Assembly (NCBI GenBank): GCA_963814985.1
Contig: CAWFFV010000069.1
Coordinates: forward strand, 1 to 9,746
Direction of reading: 5' to 3'
DNA length: 9,746 nucleotides
Source: CAWFFV01 sp963814985
Lineage (GTDB): Bacteria; Chloroflexota; Ktedonobacteria; Ktedonobacterales; Ktedonobacteraceae
In this document: piece by piece, positions 1-6,218 of the stretch
Numbering within the stretch: the first letter of the stretch is position 1
Layout: every line of letters begins with the position of its first letter
Made by a program: the position numbers and the translations under genes
The notes under the pieces: model-generated
What the model was told of the DNA's origin: nothing
What the model saw: only the letters and a program-made list of their open reading frames with translations
Databases searched by the model: none

Positions 1-13
1 AAAGAGATATTCT

Positions 14-57
14 AAAAAAGCAAGGTTCAAATGCGTACTCATCCGTTTGAACCTTGC
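14..57 (-). terminator. Intrinsic terminator of the DoxX-family gene
   Basis: A perfect 12-bp inverted repeat (20-31 with 46-57, GCAAGGTTCAAA and its complement) encloses a 14-nt loop. Read on the minus strand it is followed at once by six T (14-19), the classic rho-independent layout. It begins 27 nt beyond the stop codon of the DoxX-family gene. Confidence 0.9.
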
Positions 58-83
58 CAACTATTAAGGGAGTGTAAGAAAAC

Positions 84-599
84 CTATACAGTTTGCTGCG
101 GAGATGACGGGGCCGGTTGGCGACTGATTACAATACCGACGAGATCAACAATAATAGCCAGCGCCACCAGAATCCAGTAGAACATTGCCGGCAGCGAAAA
201 ACCAATCAAGGCGTCAAGAGAGTAGCTGCCACCACCAACGATACCAGCGGCCAGGGCAACAAAAGCCAGAACGAGCGGATACTCATAGCCACCTTTCTGC
301 GACCACAGACCAGCCTTCCAGTGAAATTTCAGAACCGCCATGAGCATGCTGGCAAAGATGGCAACTGCACCCAGCGGCGTCAGCAGACCTAGCAGGAAGA
401 GTACACCTCCGCCCAATTCCCCTAACGTGCCAATAAGTGCCCAGAATGCGGCAGGTTTAAAGCCAACGGCCTTCAGAAAACCAATGGTTTTAACAAAACC
501 GGCACCACCAAACCAGCCAAACATCTTCTGCGAGCCATGCCCAATCATCAGTAAACCAACAACCACGCGAATAATGAGGAGCGCAAGTGAAAATTCCAT
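84..599 (-). CDS. DoxX family integral membrane protein
   Basis: A 171-residue hydrophobic protein with about four to five membrane segments (roughly residues 5-22, 52-72, 76-92, 107-124, 135-157). It carries DoxX-family hallmarks: an N-terminal helix followed by HGSQKMFGWFGG (21-32), then a glycine-rich second helix preceded by GELGGG (60-65). Family members are small inner-membrane proteins linked to quinone, thiosulfate or redox-stress functions; the exact role here cannot be read from sequence. The ATG at 599 follows a good Shine-Dalgarno (AGAAGGA, about 6 nt upstream). It is a single-gene unit: it ends in a strong terminator, and a large hairpin separates it from the upstream ThuA-like gene on the same strand. 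The reading frame is intact and of normal family length. Confidence 0.88.
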   Translation of the reverse strand: MEFSLALLIIRVVVGLLMIGHGSQKMFGWFGGAGFVKTIGFLKAVGFKPAAFWALIGTLGELGGGVLFLLGLLTPLGAVAIFASMLMAVLKFHWKAGLWSQKGGYEYPLVLAFVALAAGIVGGGSYSLDALIGFSLPAMFYWILVALAIIVDLVGIVISRQPAPSSPQQTV

Positions 600-642
600 G
601 GGTTCTGTCCTTCTTCGTAAGCAATCACTTCTAAAAGAGACT

Positions 643-698
643 AACGAAGTATAAGGGGCTTCGTTTTGGAAGAATCCGTTTCATTCTATCACATTATA
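643..698 (-). promoter_or_regulatory. Candidate promoter and leader hairpin of the DoxX-family gene
   Basis: On the minus strand a perfect -10 hexamer TATAAT lies at 698-693, about 94 nt upstream of the start codon. No good -35 is present at the expected spacing, so the promoter call is weak. Between it and the gene, a 7-bp inverted repeat (AACGAAG 643-649 with CTTCGTT 659-665, 9-nt loop) would form a hairpin in the leader or act as a repressor site. Confidence 0.35.
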
Positions 699-765
699 TG
701 TAAATGCAATAATAAACAGAGGTAACCACTCAGGTTTGCTCGCCATCTGCGGTGGCTCACTCTCG

Positions 766-840
766 TTTTGTGTGGGTTGTGTTGCCTGTAGAGAAGGTTG
801 CACCGCAACTTTCTCTACAGGCAACACAACCCACACAAAA
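766..840. repeat. 75-nt near-perfect palindrome (long hairpin)
   Basis: The two 30-nt arms (766-795 and 811-840) are exact reverse complements. Inside them a second perfect 5-bp stem (797-801 with 805-809) closes on a 3-nt loop ACC, with only the 796/810 pair not Watson-Crick. An outer pair of 7-nt arms, CTCAGGT at 729-735 and ACCTGAG at 854-860, extends the symmetry, with partial pairing of the bases just inside. No T-run follows on either strand, so it is not a standard intrinsic terminator, though it probably separates the ThuA-like and DoxX transcripts. It could be a MITE-like or REP-like element or a solo recombination site; no target duplication was seen. The remainder of 600-972 holds nothing coding that can be supported. 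Confidence 0.85.
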
Positions 841-972
841 TGCCTTGCGAAGCACCTGAGGCGCTGAGGAATTCAGAAAAGAGACCTGAATAGTTACAAG
901 CAGAAAAAGGCAGAAGGGGAAGTACAACTTTAGCGTTCATCACAAACACATCGGTGCAATTATCTCGATAGA

Positions 973-1687
973 CTACTCCAACGCAGGTGTATTTCCGAAA
1001 ATACGTACTACACCCGATGTTGGTGCCGCCCAACGTACAGCGTTGGTAATCACTTGCTGTACCTCAGAATGGTGATAGGTCGGCAGCGTCTCATGACCAG
1101 GGCGGAAGTAGAAGATCTTGCCACGCCCTCGCGTATAGCAGCAGCCACTGCGAAATATTTCACCCCCACTAAACCAACTTACGAAGACTAGAGTTTCCGG
1201 TGGTGGTACATCAAAATGTTCACCATACATTTCTTCATGTTCTATCTCAAAGTACTCACCCAGTCCCTCTGTGATAGGATGCCCTGGCGCAACAACCCAG
1301 AGACGCTCATGGTCATTTGCTTCACGCCACTTGAGATTACAACTCGTTCCCATTAAACGCTTGAATAGCTTCGAGAAGTGACCAGAATGGAGCATGATCA
1401 GCCCCATGCCATCCAATACTTGCTGTTGCACTCTGTGCTACTATCTCATCGCTTACTTCGTTGTGAGCAAGATGTCCCCACCAGGTGAGTACATCGGTTG
1501 TATCGAGAACCTCGGCAGAGAGTCCATGTTCAGGTTCATCAAGTGTTGCAGTACGCACCTGAAATCCTGCTCTGCGTAATGGCGCTGCTAATGCTCCGTG
1601 AATTCCTTCAGGGTAAATAGCAGCCACTCTTTCATTTCTTTGCTCATGGCGATTTTCATTCCATACAGTGACACGTATATCAGACAT
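973..1687 (-). pseudogene. ThuA-like (trehalose utilization family) protein, +1 frameshift
   Basis: Two overlapping minus-strand frames together make one ThuA-family protein (glutamine-amidotransferase-like fold; ThuA takes part in trehalose catabolism in rhizobia). The upstream part (1687 to about 1435) carries MSDIRVTVWNEN, YPEGIHG and DVLTWWGHLAHNEVSDEIVA. The downstream part (about 1434 to 973) carries QQQVLDGMGLIMLHSGHFSK, LKWREAN, HEEMYGEHFD, FVSWFSGGEIFRSG and KIFYFRPGHETLPTYH. Removing one base near 1435 (GCA-C-AGA-GTG) restores the family reading A-R-V-Q and gives 237 codons, the usual length. The start is taken as ATG at 1687; a TTG one codon upstream is possible. The ribosome site is weak (GAGAAAG). 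As it stands the first frame yields a truncated protein. It may be a true pseudogene or a sequencing error. Related pathway genes lie at 5121-7368. Confidence 0.85.
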
Positions 1688-1884
1688 CAACAGTCTATCT
1701 TTCTCGCTAGAGAAGAGCTACAGCCGCTCTCCATGCTCACATGTTCAGAATTTAGTCTACATGATTTTTCCCCTTCATGTCGAGAGATGTTGGAAGGATA
1801 ACCTTGAAGCTATCTTGATAAAACGCAACAGGATTAGCAGCAAATTTGTTAATGGAAGAGAAACAGCGGGGCATGTTAGTACTC

Positions 1885-1942
1885 CTTGCCGGCAAGACAG
1901 GAGAGCATGTAACGTTTTTCTGGTTGTAACGATTTTGTAATG
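1885..1942 (+). promoter_or_regulatory. Palindrome and TGTAACG direct repeats upstream of the sigma factor gene
   Basis: A perfect 12-bp palindrome CTTGCCGGCAAG (1885-1896) is followed by two direct repeats TGTAACG-T/A-TTTT starting at 1908 and 1925 (17-nt period), with a weaker third copy TGTAATG at 1936. GTAAC at 1909-1913, 16 nt before CGAT at 1930, resembles the -35/-10 layout of an ECF promoter, which would allow the sigma factor to activate itself. A housekeeping reading is also possible, with TGTAAT (1936-1941) as the -10. The rest of the 290-nt gap between the divergent ThuA-like and sigma genes shows no gene. Confidence 0.4.
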
Positions 1943-1977
1943 AGATCTCTAAAACTGCCATTGTAAAGGATGCTTTT

Positions 1978-2550
1978 ATGCGACAGAGTTCGTGTCGATC
2001 TGCTTCTCTCGCTGACGACACCCCTATTGCACGCGTGTATCAACTGCATGCAATGTCTCTTCTGGCCTATGTACGACAACATGTGCCATCACGAGAAGAT
2101 GCTGAAGATATCGTGGTCGAGGTTTTCATTGCAGCGCTGGAACAGGGGAACAGCTCGCTCTTTGCATCCAATGAGCAGGAGCAACTGGCCTGGTTGCGGC
2201 GCGTCGCCTATCACAAATGTATTGACCAATATCGTCGTTTGGTCCGTCGGCCCACTGTTGCAGTGGAAGCGGTTGCGGAAACGCTCTTCGTGGATGAGCA
2301 CCTGAGTCCAGACCAGGTTACGCTCCGTCACGAGGAAGATGCATTGCTCACTGCACGACTGAGCCAACTGCCCGAACACTATCAAACCATCGTACAGCTT
2401 CGTTTCGCCAACGGTCTTCGCTGCACTGAGATCAGTCGCCTCCTCAACAAGAGTGAGGGGGCCATTCGCGTCTTGCTTTCCCGCGCTCTCAATCGCCTGC
2501 GCGACATCTATAGTAGACAACCAGAGGAGGAGAGTAATGAACCAGGATGA
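1978..2550 (+). CDS. ECF-type sigma-70 RNA polymerase sigma factor
   Basis: A 190-residue protein with the two-domain build of extracytoplasmic-function sigma factors and no region 1 or 3. Region 2 spans about residues 17-92, with the core-binding helix SREDAEDIVVEVFIAAL (38-54) and the -10 recognition part AWLRRVAYHKCIDQYRR (71-87). Region 4 spans about 122-177, including LPEHYQTIVQLRF (131-143) and the helix-turn-helix CTEISRLLNKSEGAIRVLLSRAL (149-171) that reads the -35 element. The ATG at 1978 follows AAAGGA 7 nt upstream. The 3' end overlaps the start of the propeller gene by 14 nt, so the two are translationally coupled. In such pairs the second gene usually encodes the sensor or anti-sigma partner. 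The frame is intact. Confidence 0.93.
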   Translation: MRQSSCRSASLADDTPIARVYQLHAMSLLAYVRQHVPSREDAEDIVVEVFIAALEQGNSSLFASNEQEQLAWLRRVAYHKCIDQYRRLVRRPTVAVEAVAETLFVDEHLSPDQVTLRHEEDALLTARLSQLPEHYQTIVQLRFANGLRCTEISRLLNKSEGAIRVLLSRALNRLRDIYSRQPEEESNEPG

Positions 2551-4006
2551 TGCCTTTATGCCTGAGAGCGTTGAGGAGCAAATCGACCAGCTCACCTACT
2601 CTCCGCGCGAGGAGCCATTGTCTCCCGGTGTCCAGGTGATCCAGCAGTTACATGCACACTACGAGGCAGATAAACGCTCTACAGAGCGCATGTGGGAACG
2701 GCTGACACAGCATGTGACTGAACATAACATTATGATGCAATCAGACGAAAGATCACGAGGGCCATTGAACGGAACCCATAAGGAAAGAATTCAACCTATG
2801 CAACTAGAAGTACCCTCCGTCAAACGGAAACGCCCGCTTCAGCTCGGAATGATCGCAGCTGTTTTATTCACATCGCTAATCGTCGGCAGTTTGCTTCTAC
2901 TCCTGCAAGCCGGACACTCCAGTCAGACCGGTTCCCAACCTCCTGCCAGCCCGACTTGTGCTCAATATTATAGTGGTCAGGACGGTTCCCAATTGAAGAA
3001 TGCTGTATCATCTCATGGCCTCTACCTTAGCAAAGTGGCAGGAGTTGAAAAGATCGACCCCCAGACGTGCAAATCCATCTGGCACACATCCATCCCATCA
3101 ACAGACCCTCGGTCCGATGCTGGTACACCCACTGTCATAGGCGATACAGTCTATGTCGTCTCAGATCGGCTCTTTGCGTTAGATACAAAAAATGGTCACA
3201 TACGCTGGTCCCATGCAGACATGAGCTGGCCATTTCTGGCCGATGGTTTGCTCTATGCAGAAAATGGTGTGATCAATGCTACTGCCCTCTTTGCACTCAA
3301 TCCCTCTGATGGGACTATCAAGGCCACCTATCAGGCACCCACAGGAGGATGGTTCTCGCCAGTAGTAGCCAATGGCAACCTTTACTACGCAACAACGGCT
3401 GGCATCTCTGCGGTAAGGCTCTCCAACAAGATGCTCGTCTGGCATCAGCCGGTTGCCTCCAATCAGTTACTGGAGGGTCTCCAGGTGAAAAACGGCATCG
3501 TATACACCCAGATCCTGATCATAGGTGGTAGTGGGCGCATCATAGCATTCGATGCCAGAACTGGAGCAAAACTCTGGGAATCTCCTATCATACCCAGAGG
3601 AGTGAGAACGCCAACAATCACTGATACTACCATCTATGTTGACTCGCCCAACGGGACTCTTGATGCCTTCAATGCCCATAGCGGCAAGCTCCTCTGGCAA
3701 CAGAAGATCAACCTGGCCGGCAATATTCTGATCAACTCAGATACACTGTATATTGTATACCTGACCAAAAATGAAGAAGGTGCAACAGGAATTGCTGCGC
3801 TGAAAGCCACTGATGGGACACCTCTCTGGCAGGAAAGCATGGCCTGGCAGACGGGAGATTCTCCACTGGGCTTACAAGATGGTGTTCTCTATACCCAATT
3901 TAACGACGGCACCAGGAGTGAGATAAATGCCTTCAAGGCCAGCAATGGCGCACCGCTCTGGCACATACCATTCGGGAATAACATGTGCCAGGCCACCTTC
4001 GCCTGA
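2537..4006 (+). CDS. Membrane-anchored PQQ-like beta-propeller protein, probable sigma-factor partner
   Basis: A 489-residue protein. The start is ATG 2537, chosen because AGGAGGAG lies 4 nt upstream and because it overlaps the sigma gene; the longer upstream frame has no such site. Residues 1-100 are hydrophilic and charged, ending in basic KRKR. One membrane helix follows at about 105-124, then a Ser/Pro/Thr-rich linker. From about 145 to the end come eight PQQ-type repeats, each with an A-x-D/N-x-x-x-G-x-x-x-W-like core: KIDPQTCKSIW, FALDTKNGHIRW, FALNPSDGTIKA, AVRLSNKMLVW, IAFDARTGAKLW, DAFNAHSGKLLW, AALKATDGTPLW and NAFKASNGAPLW. This suggests a complete eight-bladed propeller outside the membrane. 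Cys141 and Cys484 flank the propeller and could close it by a disulfide. No zinc anti-sigma motif (HxxxCxxC) is present, so an anti-sigma role for the cytosolic tail is inferred from context only. Confidence 0.87.
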   Translation: MNQDDAFMPESVEEQIDQLTYSPREEPLSPGVQVIQQLHAHYEADKRSTERMWERLTQHVTEHNIMMQSDERSRGPLNGTHKERIQPMQLEVPSVKRKRPLQLGMIAAVLFTSLIVGSLLLLLQAGHSSQTGSQPPASPTCAQYYSGQDGSQLKNAVSSHGLYLSKVAGVEKIDPQTCKSIWHTSIPSTDPRSDAGTPTVIGDTVYVVSDRLFALDTKNGHIRWSHADMSWPFLADGLLYAENGVINATALFALNPSDGTIKATYQAPTGGWFSPVVANGNLYYATTAGISAVRLSNKMLVWHQPVASNQLLEGLQVKNGIVYTQILIIGGSGRIIAFDARTGAKLWESPIIPRGVRTPTITDTTIYVDSPNGTLDAFNAHSGKLLWQQKINLAGNILINSDTLYIVYLTKNEEGATGIAALKATDGTPLWQESMAWQTGDSPLGLQDGVLYTQFNDGTRSEINAFKASNGAPLWHIPFGNNMCQATFA

Positions 4007-4071
4007 TCTCACCAGACTTGATGCGTTCTTTTGAAGATAAGATGACCATACCGCTAACCAGATATTGTAAA

Positions 4072-4096
4072 GTGGGCATGCAAAATGCGTGCCCAC
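4072..4096. terminator. Hairpin between convergent genes, possible terminator
   Basis: Arms 4072-4082 and 4086-4096 pair over 11 bp with one mismatch around an AAA loop. It sits in the 117-nt gap between the converging propeller and HPt/zinc-ribbon genes. On the minus strand the stem is followed by TTTACAATAT, only moderately T-rich. On the plus strand C/G-rich sequence follows. It fits a weak terminator for the minus-strand gene. Confidence 0.45.
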
Positions 4097-4123
4097 CCGG
4101 GCGGCAGCATAGCATGTCCCCAT

Positions 4124-4876
4124 TTATGCTAATTGATTTCCACACTCATAACAGAAGCGGCTTCCTTCGAGTTCAGGTTGCAATGTTCCACACTGCGAAC
4201 ACAGGCACACGAGCGATGTGCCGCAATACACACAATGCTTCCAATTCGCTTGCGTTTTTTGTGTACACGAGGGACAACGTGACACCTGTGGGAGAGAGGT
4301 ACTTGGTAAGCCTGAAGAAGAACTCTCATTCTCCTCCCTGGTAAGAACAGCATTGTTCACATCTTTACCACCATTGTCCACGAGTTGCCATAATCGCCGA
4401 AGCGCACGTTGCAAAAATTTCAAGGTCGACTCGGTCAATTTTACCGTTCCATCTAACATATCTCCCAGGCATTCTTCCCATTCATAGGCCACCTGCGCTA
4501 TCAAAGGAAAGTTCATCATAGAGGCCGAACCCGCAATGGTATGAAACCAACGATATAGCTCCTCAAGCAGCTCGCTATCAGTGGGTGACAGCGCTAATTG
4601 CGAGAGATTCTCTTCGATTTTTAACAACAAGTGCCTCACTTCCTGCCAAAATATATCCTCACTATTGTCCTCAGGCTCCGGTTCATGCATCGCTGTCGTC
4701 ACTATGCTCATGCTACGCTCCTTTGTGAAGGCTTCAGTGATCAAGTCTTCGACTAGCTGACTCTGTCGTCGCTGTCTCCCCGGATAGCGTTGCGCCGTCA
4801 GTACTTCTAGCATCTGTTTGGCGCTTTCGCTCAGATTAAAATGTTGTCGATGTTGTTGGGATTGCTTACTATCCAC
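4124..4876 (-). CDS. RHH-like / HPt (CheA P1-like) / double zinc-ribbon fusion protein
   Basis: A 250-residue protein with three parts. Residues about 11-52 (FNLSESAKQMLEVLTAQ and RQSQLVEDLITEAF, joined by a basic YPGRQRR turn) resemble a ribbon-helix-helix DNA-binding fold. Residues about 72-168 resemble the CheA P1/HPt four-helix phosphotransfer domain: LYRWFHTIAGSASMMNF puts the phospho-acceptor at His112, but the usual Lys of HTLKGSA is Ala115. After a Ser-rich linker (185-197), residues 201-245 hold paired zinc ribbons: CPSC, CVYCG, a Cys224/Cys226/Cys229 cluster and FCYECG. The start is GTG 4876, supported by AGGAGGTGA 6-9 nt upstream. The fusion suggests phosphorelay input coupled to DNA or protein binding; no partner kinase is in the window. 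Domain names are from motif reading alone; the RHH call is the least certain. Confidence 0.8.
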   Translation of the reverse strand: MDSKQSQQHRQHFNLSESAKQMLEVLTAQRYPGRQRRQSQLVEDLITEAFTKERSMSIVTTAMHEPEPEDNSEDIFWQEVRHLLLKIEENLSQLALSPTDSELLEELYRWFHTIAGSASMMNFPLIAQVAYEWEECLGDMLDGTVKLTESTLKFLQRALRRLWQLVDNGGKDVNNAVLTREENESSSSGLPSTSLPQVSRCPSCTQKTQANWKHCVYCGTSLVCLCSQCGTLQPELEGSRFCYECGNQLA

Positions 4877-4903
4877 GAGACGTCACCTCCTCTATAGAGC
4901 ACC

Positions 4904-4932
4904 ATTATAGCCCAATTTATGGGCTTTATCAA
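4904..4932 (-). promoter_or_regulatory. Near-consensus sigma-70 promoter with an inverted repeat in the spacer
   Basis: On the minus strand: -35 TTGATA (4932-4927), a 17-nt spacer, then a perfect -10 TATAAT (4909-4904), leading to the GTG start of the HPt/zinc-ribbon gene about 20 nt beyond the expected transcription start. The inverted repeat AGCCCA-ATTTA-TGGGCT (4909-4925) fills the spacer almost exactly, as an operator would. A second palindrome, CTCTATAGAG (4890-4899), lies around the transcription start and overlaps the Shine-Dalgarno. Confidence 0.75.
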
Positions 4933-4958
4933 GTGTATTATCTGATCACAGACGCATC

Positions 4959-5002
4959 TACACTGAAGTTTGAGCAACAAATCGTAAATATTGTACACTG
5001 AA
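4959..5002 (+). promoter_or_regulatory. Candidate promoter region of the isomerase-oxidoreductase operon
   Basis: A modest sigma-70-like pair is present on the plus strand: TTGAGC (4970-4975), 18 nt, TACACT (4994-4999). The 9-bp direct repeat TACACTGAA occurs at 4959-4967 and 4994-5002, 35 nt apart, the second copy overlapping this -10. The start at 5121 is about 115 nt downstream, so another promoter nearer the gene (for example GATAAT at 5084-5089) is equally possible. Confidence 0.3.
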
Positions 5003-5120
5003 TACGAGCTACCCAATTCGTAATTATATACATCACTTACCATATGGCTATAGGAAATACATGCTCTCACAATCCCATCAGGTGATAATGGTTAAGAGAT
5101 CTACTCCAAAGGAGGAAAAG

Positions 5121-6168
5121 ATGTCGCAAATTAAGGGACCAGCGCTGTTTCTGGCACAGTTTGTTCAGGATACTCCCCCCTACAATACACTGGAAAGTAT
5201 TACTCGATGGGCCAAAGATCTGGGGTTTCTCGGTGTACAAATCCCCTCCTGGGATAGTCGTCTGATTGATCTAAATCAGGCGGCAGAATCAAAAACAGTA
5301 TTGCGACGACCTGAAGGGACGTTGCAATGGGCTGGCGGTAACTGAAATATCTACACATCTCCAGGGCCAACTTGTAGCTGTACATCCGGCATACGACATT
5401 CAGTTCAATGCCTTTGCCCCCAAAGAATTACATGGTACTCCAAAAGCCAGACAGGAGTGGGCTGTCGGCGAGGTAATCAAAGCTATCAAGGCCTCAAGAA
5501 ACCTGGGATTGAGCGCTATGCCCACATTTTCGGGAGCACTCTTATGGCATACGATGTATCCCTGGCCACAGCGTCCCCAGGGTCTGGTGGAACTGGGCTT
5601 CAAAGAATTGGCAAAGCATTGGGAACCGATCCTAAATGTGGCAGAAGAGTATGGCATTGATCTTGCCTATGAGATTTATCCTGGCGAAGATCTCCATGAT
5701 GGGATCACTTTCGAGCGTTTCCTGGCTGCAACGGGTAATCATCCCAGAGTACATATTTTGTATGATCCCTCTCATTTTATATTACAATGTATGGATTACA
5801 TTGGGTACCTGGATTGCTATAAAAACCATATCAAAGCATTCCATGTAAAAGATGCTGAATATAATCCTTCACCAAGATCGGGAGTCTATGGGGGCTATCA
5901 GGACTGGAAGGAACGTCCAGGCCGCTTCCGTAGCCTCGGCGATGGGCAGGTTGACTTTAAGAAGGTCTTCTCCAAACTTACACAGAACGGTTACGCAAGT
6001 TGGGCCGTACTCGAATGGGAATGTTGTATTAAAGATTTAGTGCAAGGTGCACGCGAGGGTGCAACTTTTATCAAGAGCATGCTCATTGATACACCAGCCA
6101 GAGCATTTGATGATTTTGCCGCAGGTGAACAAGACGAAGAGACGAATTGCCGCATCCTTGGCTTGTAA
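5121..6168 (+). pseudogene. Sugar phosphate isomerase/epimerase (TIM-barrel) protein, +1 frameshift
   Basis: A xylose-isomerase-like TIM-barrel protein split over two frames. The N-terminal part holds MSQIKGPALFLAQF, WAKDLGFLGVQIPSWD and LIDLNQAAESK, then goes out of frame and stops at 5343. From about 5299 the other frame gives YCDDLKG, STHLQGQLVAVHPAYD, ARQEWAVGEV, FSGALLWHTMYPWPQRP, AYEIYPGEDLHDG, ILYDPSHF, IKAFHVKDAE, YGGYQDW, RFRSLGDGQVDF and AVLEWECC. The conserved acids and histidines (Glu and His in EIYPGEDLHDG, DPSH, FHVKDAE, EWECC) are the expected metal and substrate ligands. Dropping one base, either from the A5 run at 5291-5295 or G5298, restores a 348-residue protein. The start is ATG 5121, directly behind AAAGGAGG. 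It is followed after 50 nt by the oxidoreductase, probably as one operon in sugar or cyclitol catabolism. Confidence 0.87.
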
Positions 6169-6218
6169 ACGGGTCAAACATTGCTAATCGTCTAAAGTTA
6201 GAGAGGAGTGAACAAACC

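Noticed and set aside
117..654. Plus-strand open frames opposite the DoxX-family gene
   Set aside because: They are antisense to a clear membrane protein, have low-complexity polar translations and no ribosome sites.
815..1033. 72-residue minus-strand frame upstream of DoxX
   Set aside because: It runs through one arm of the long palindrome and the end of the ThuA-like gene; no family motif is present.
2453..2536. Longer N-terminus for the propeller protein
   Set aside because: It would be coded inside the sigma factor region 4, has no ribosome site, and the ATG at 2537 has an excellent one.
4831..5070. 79-residue minus-strand frame covering the HPt gene promoter
   Set aside because: It overlaps the near-consensus promoter and the HPt start, with an aromatic-rich translation of no recognisable family.
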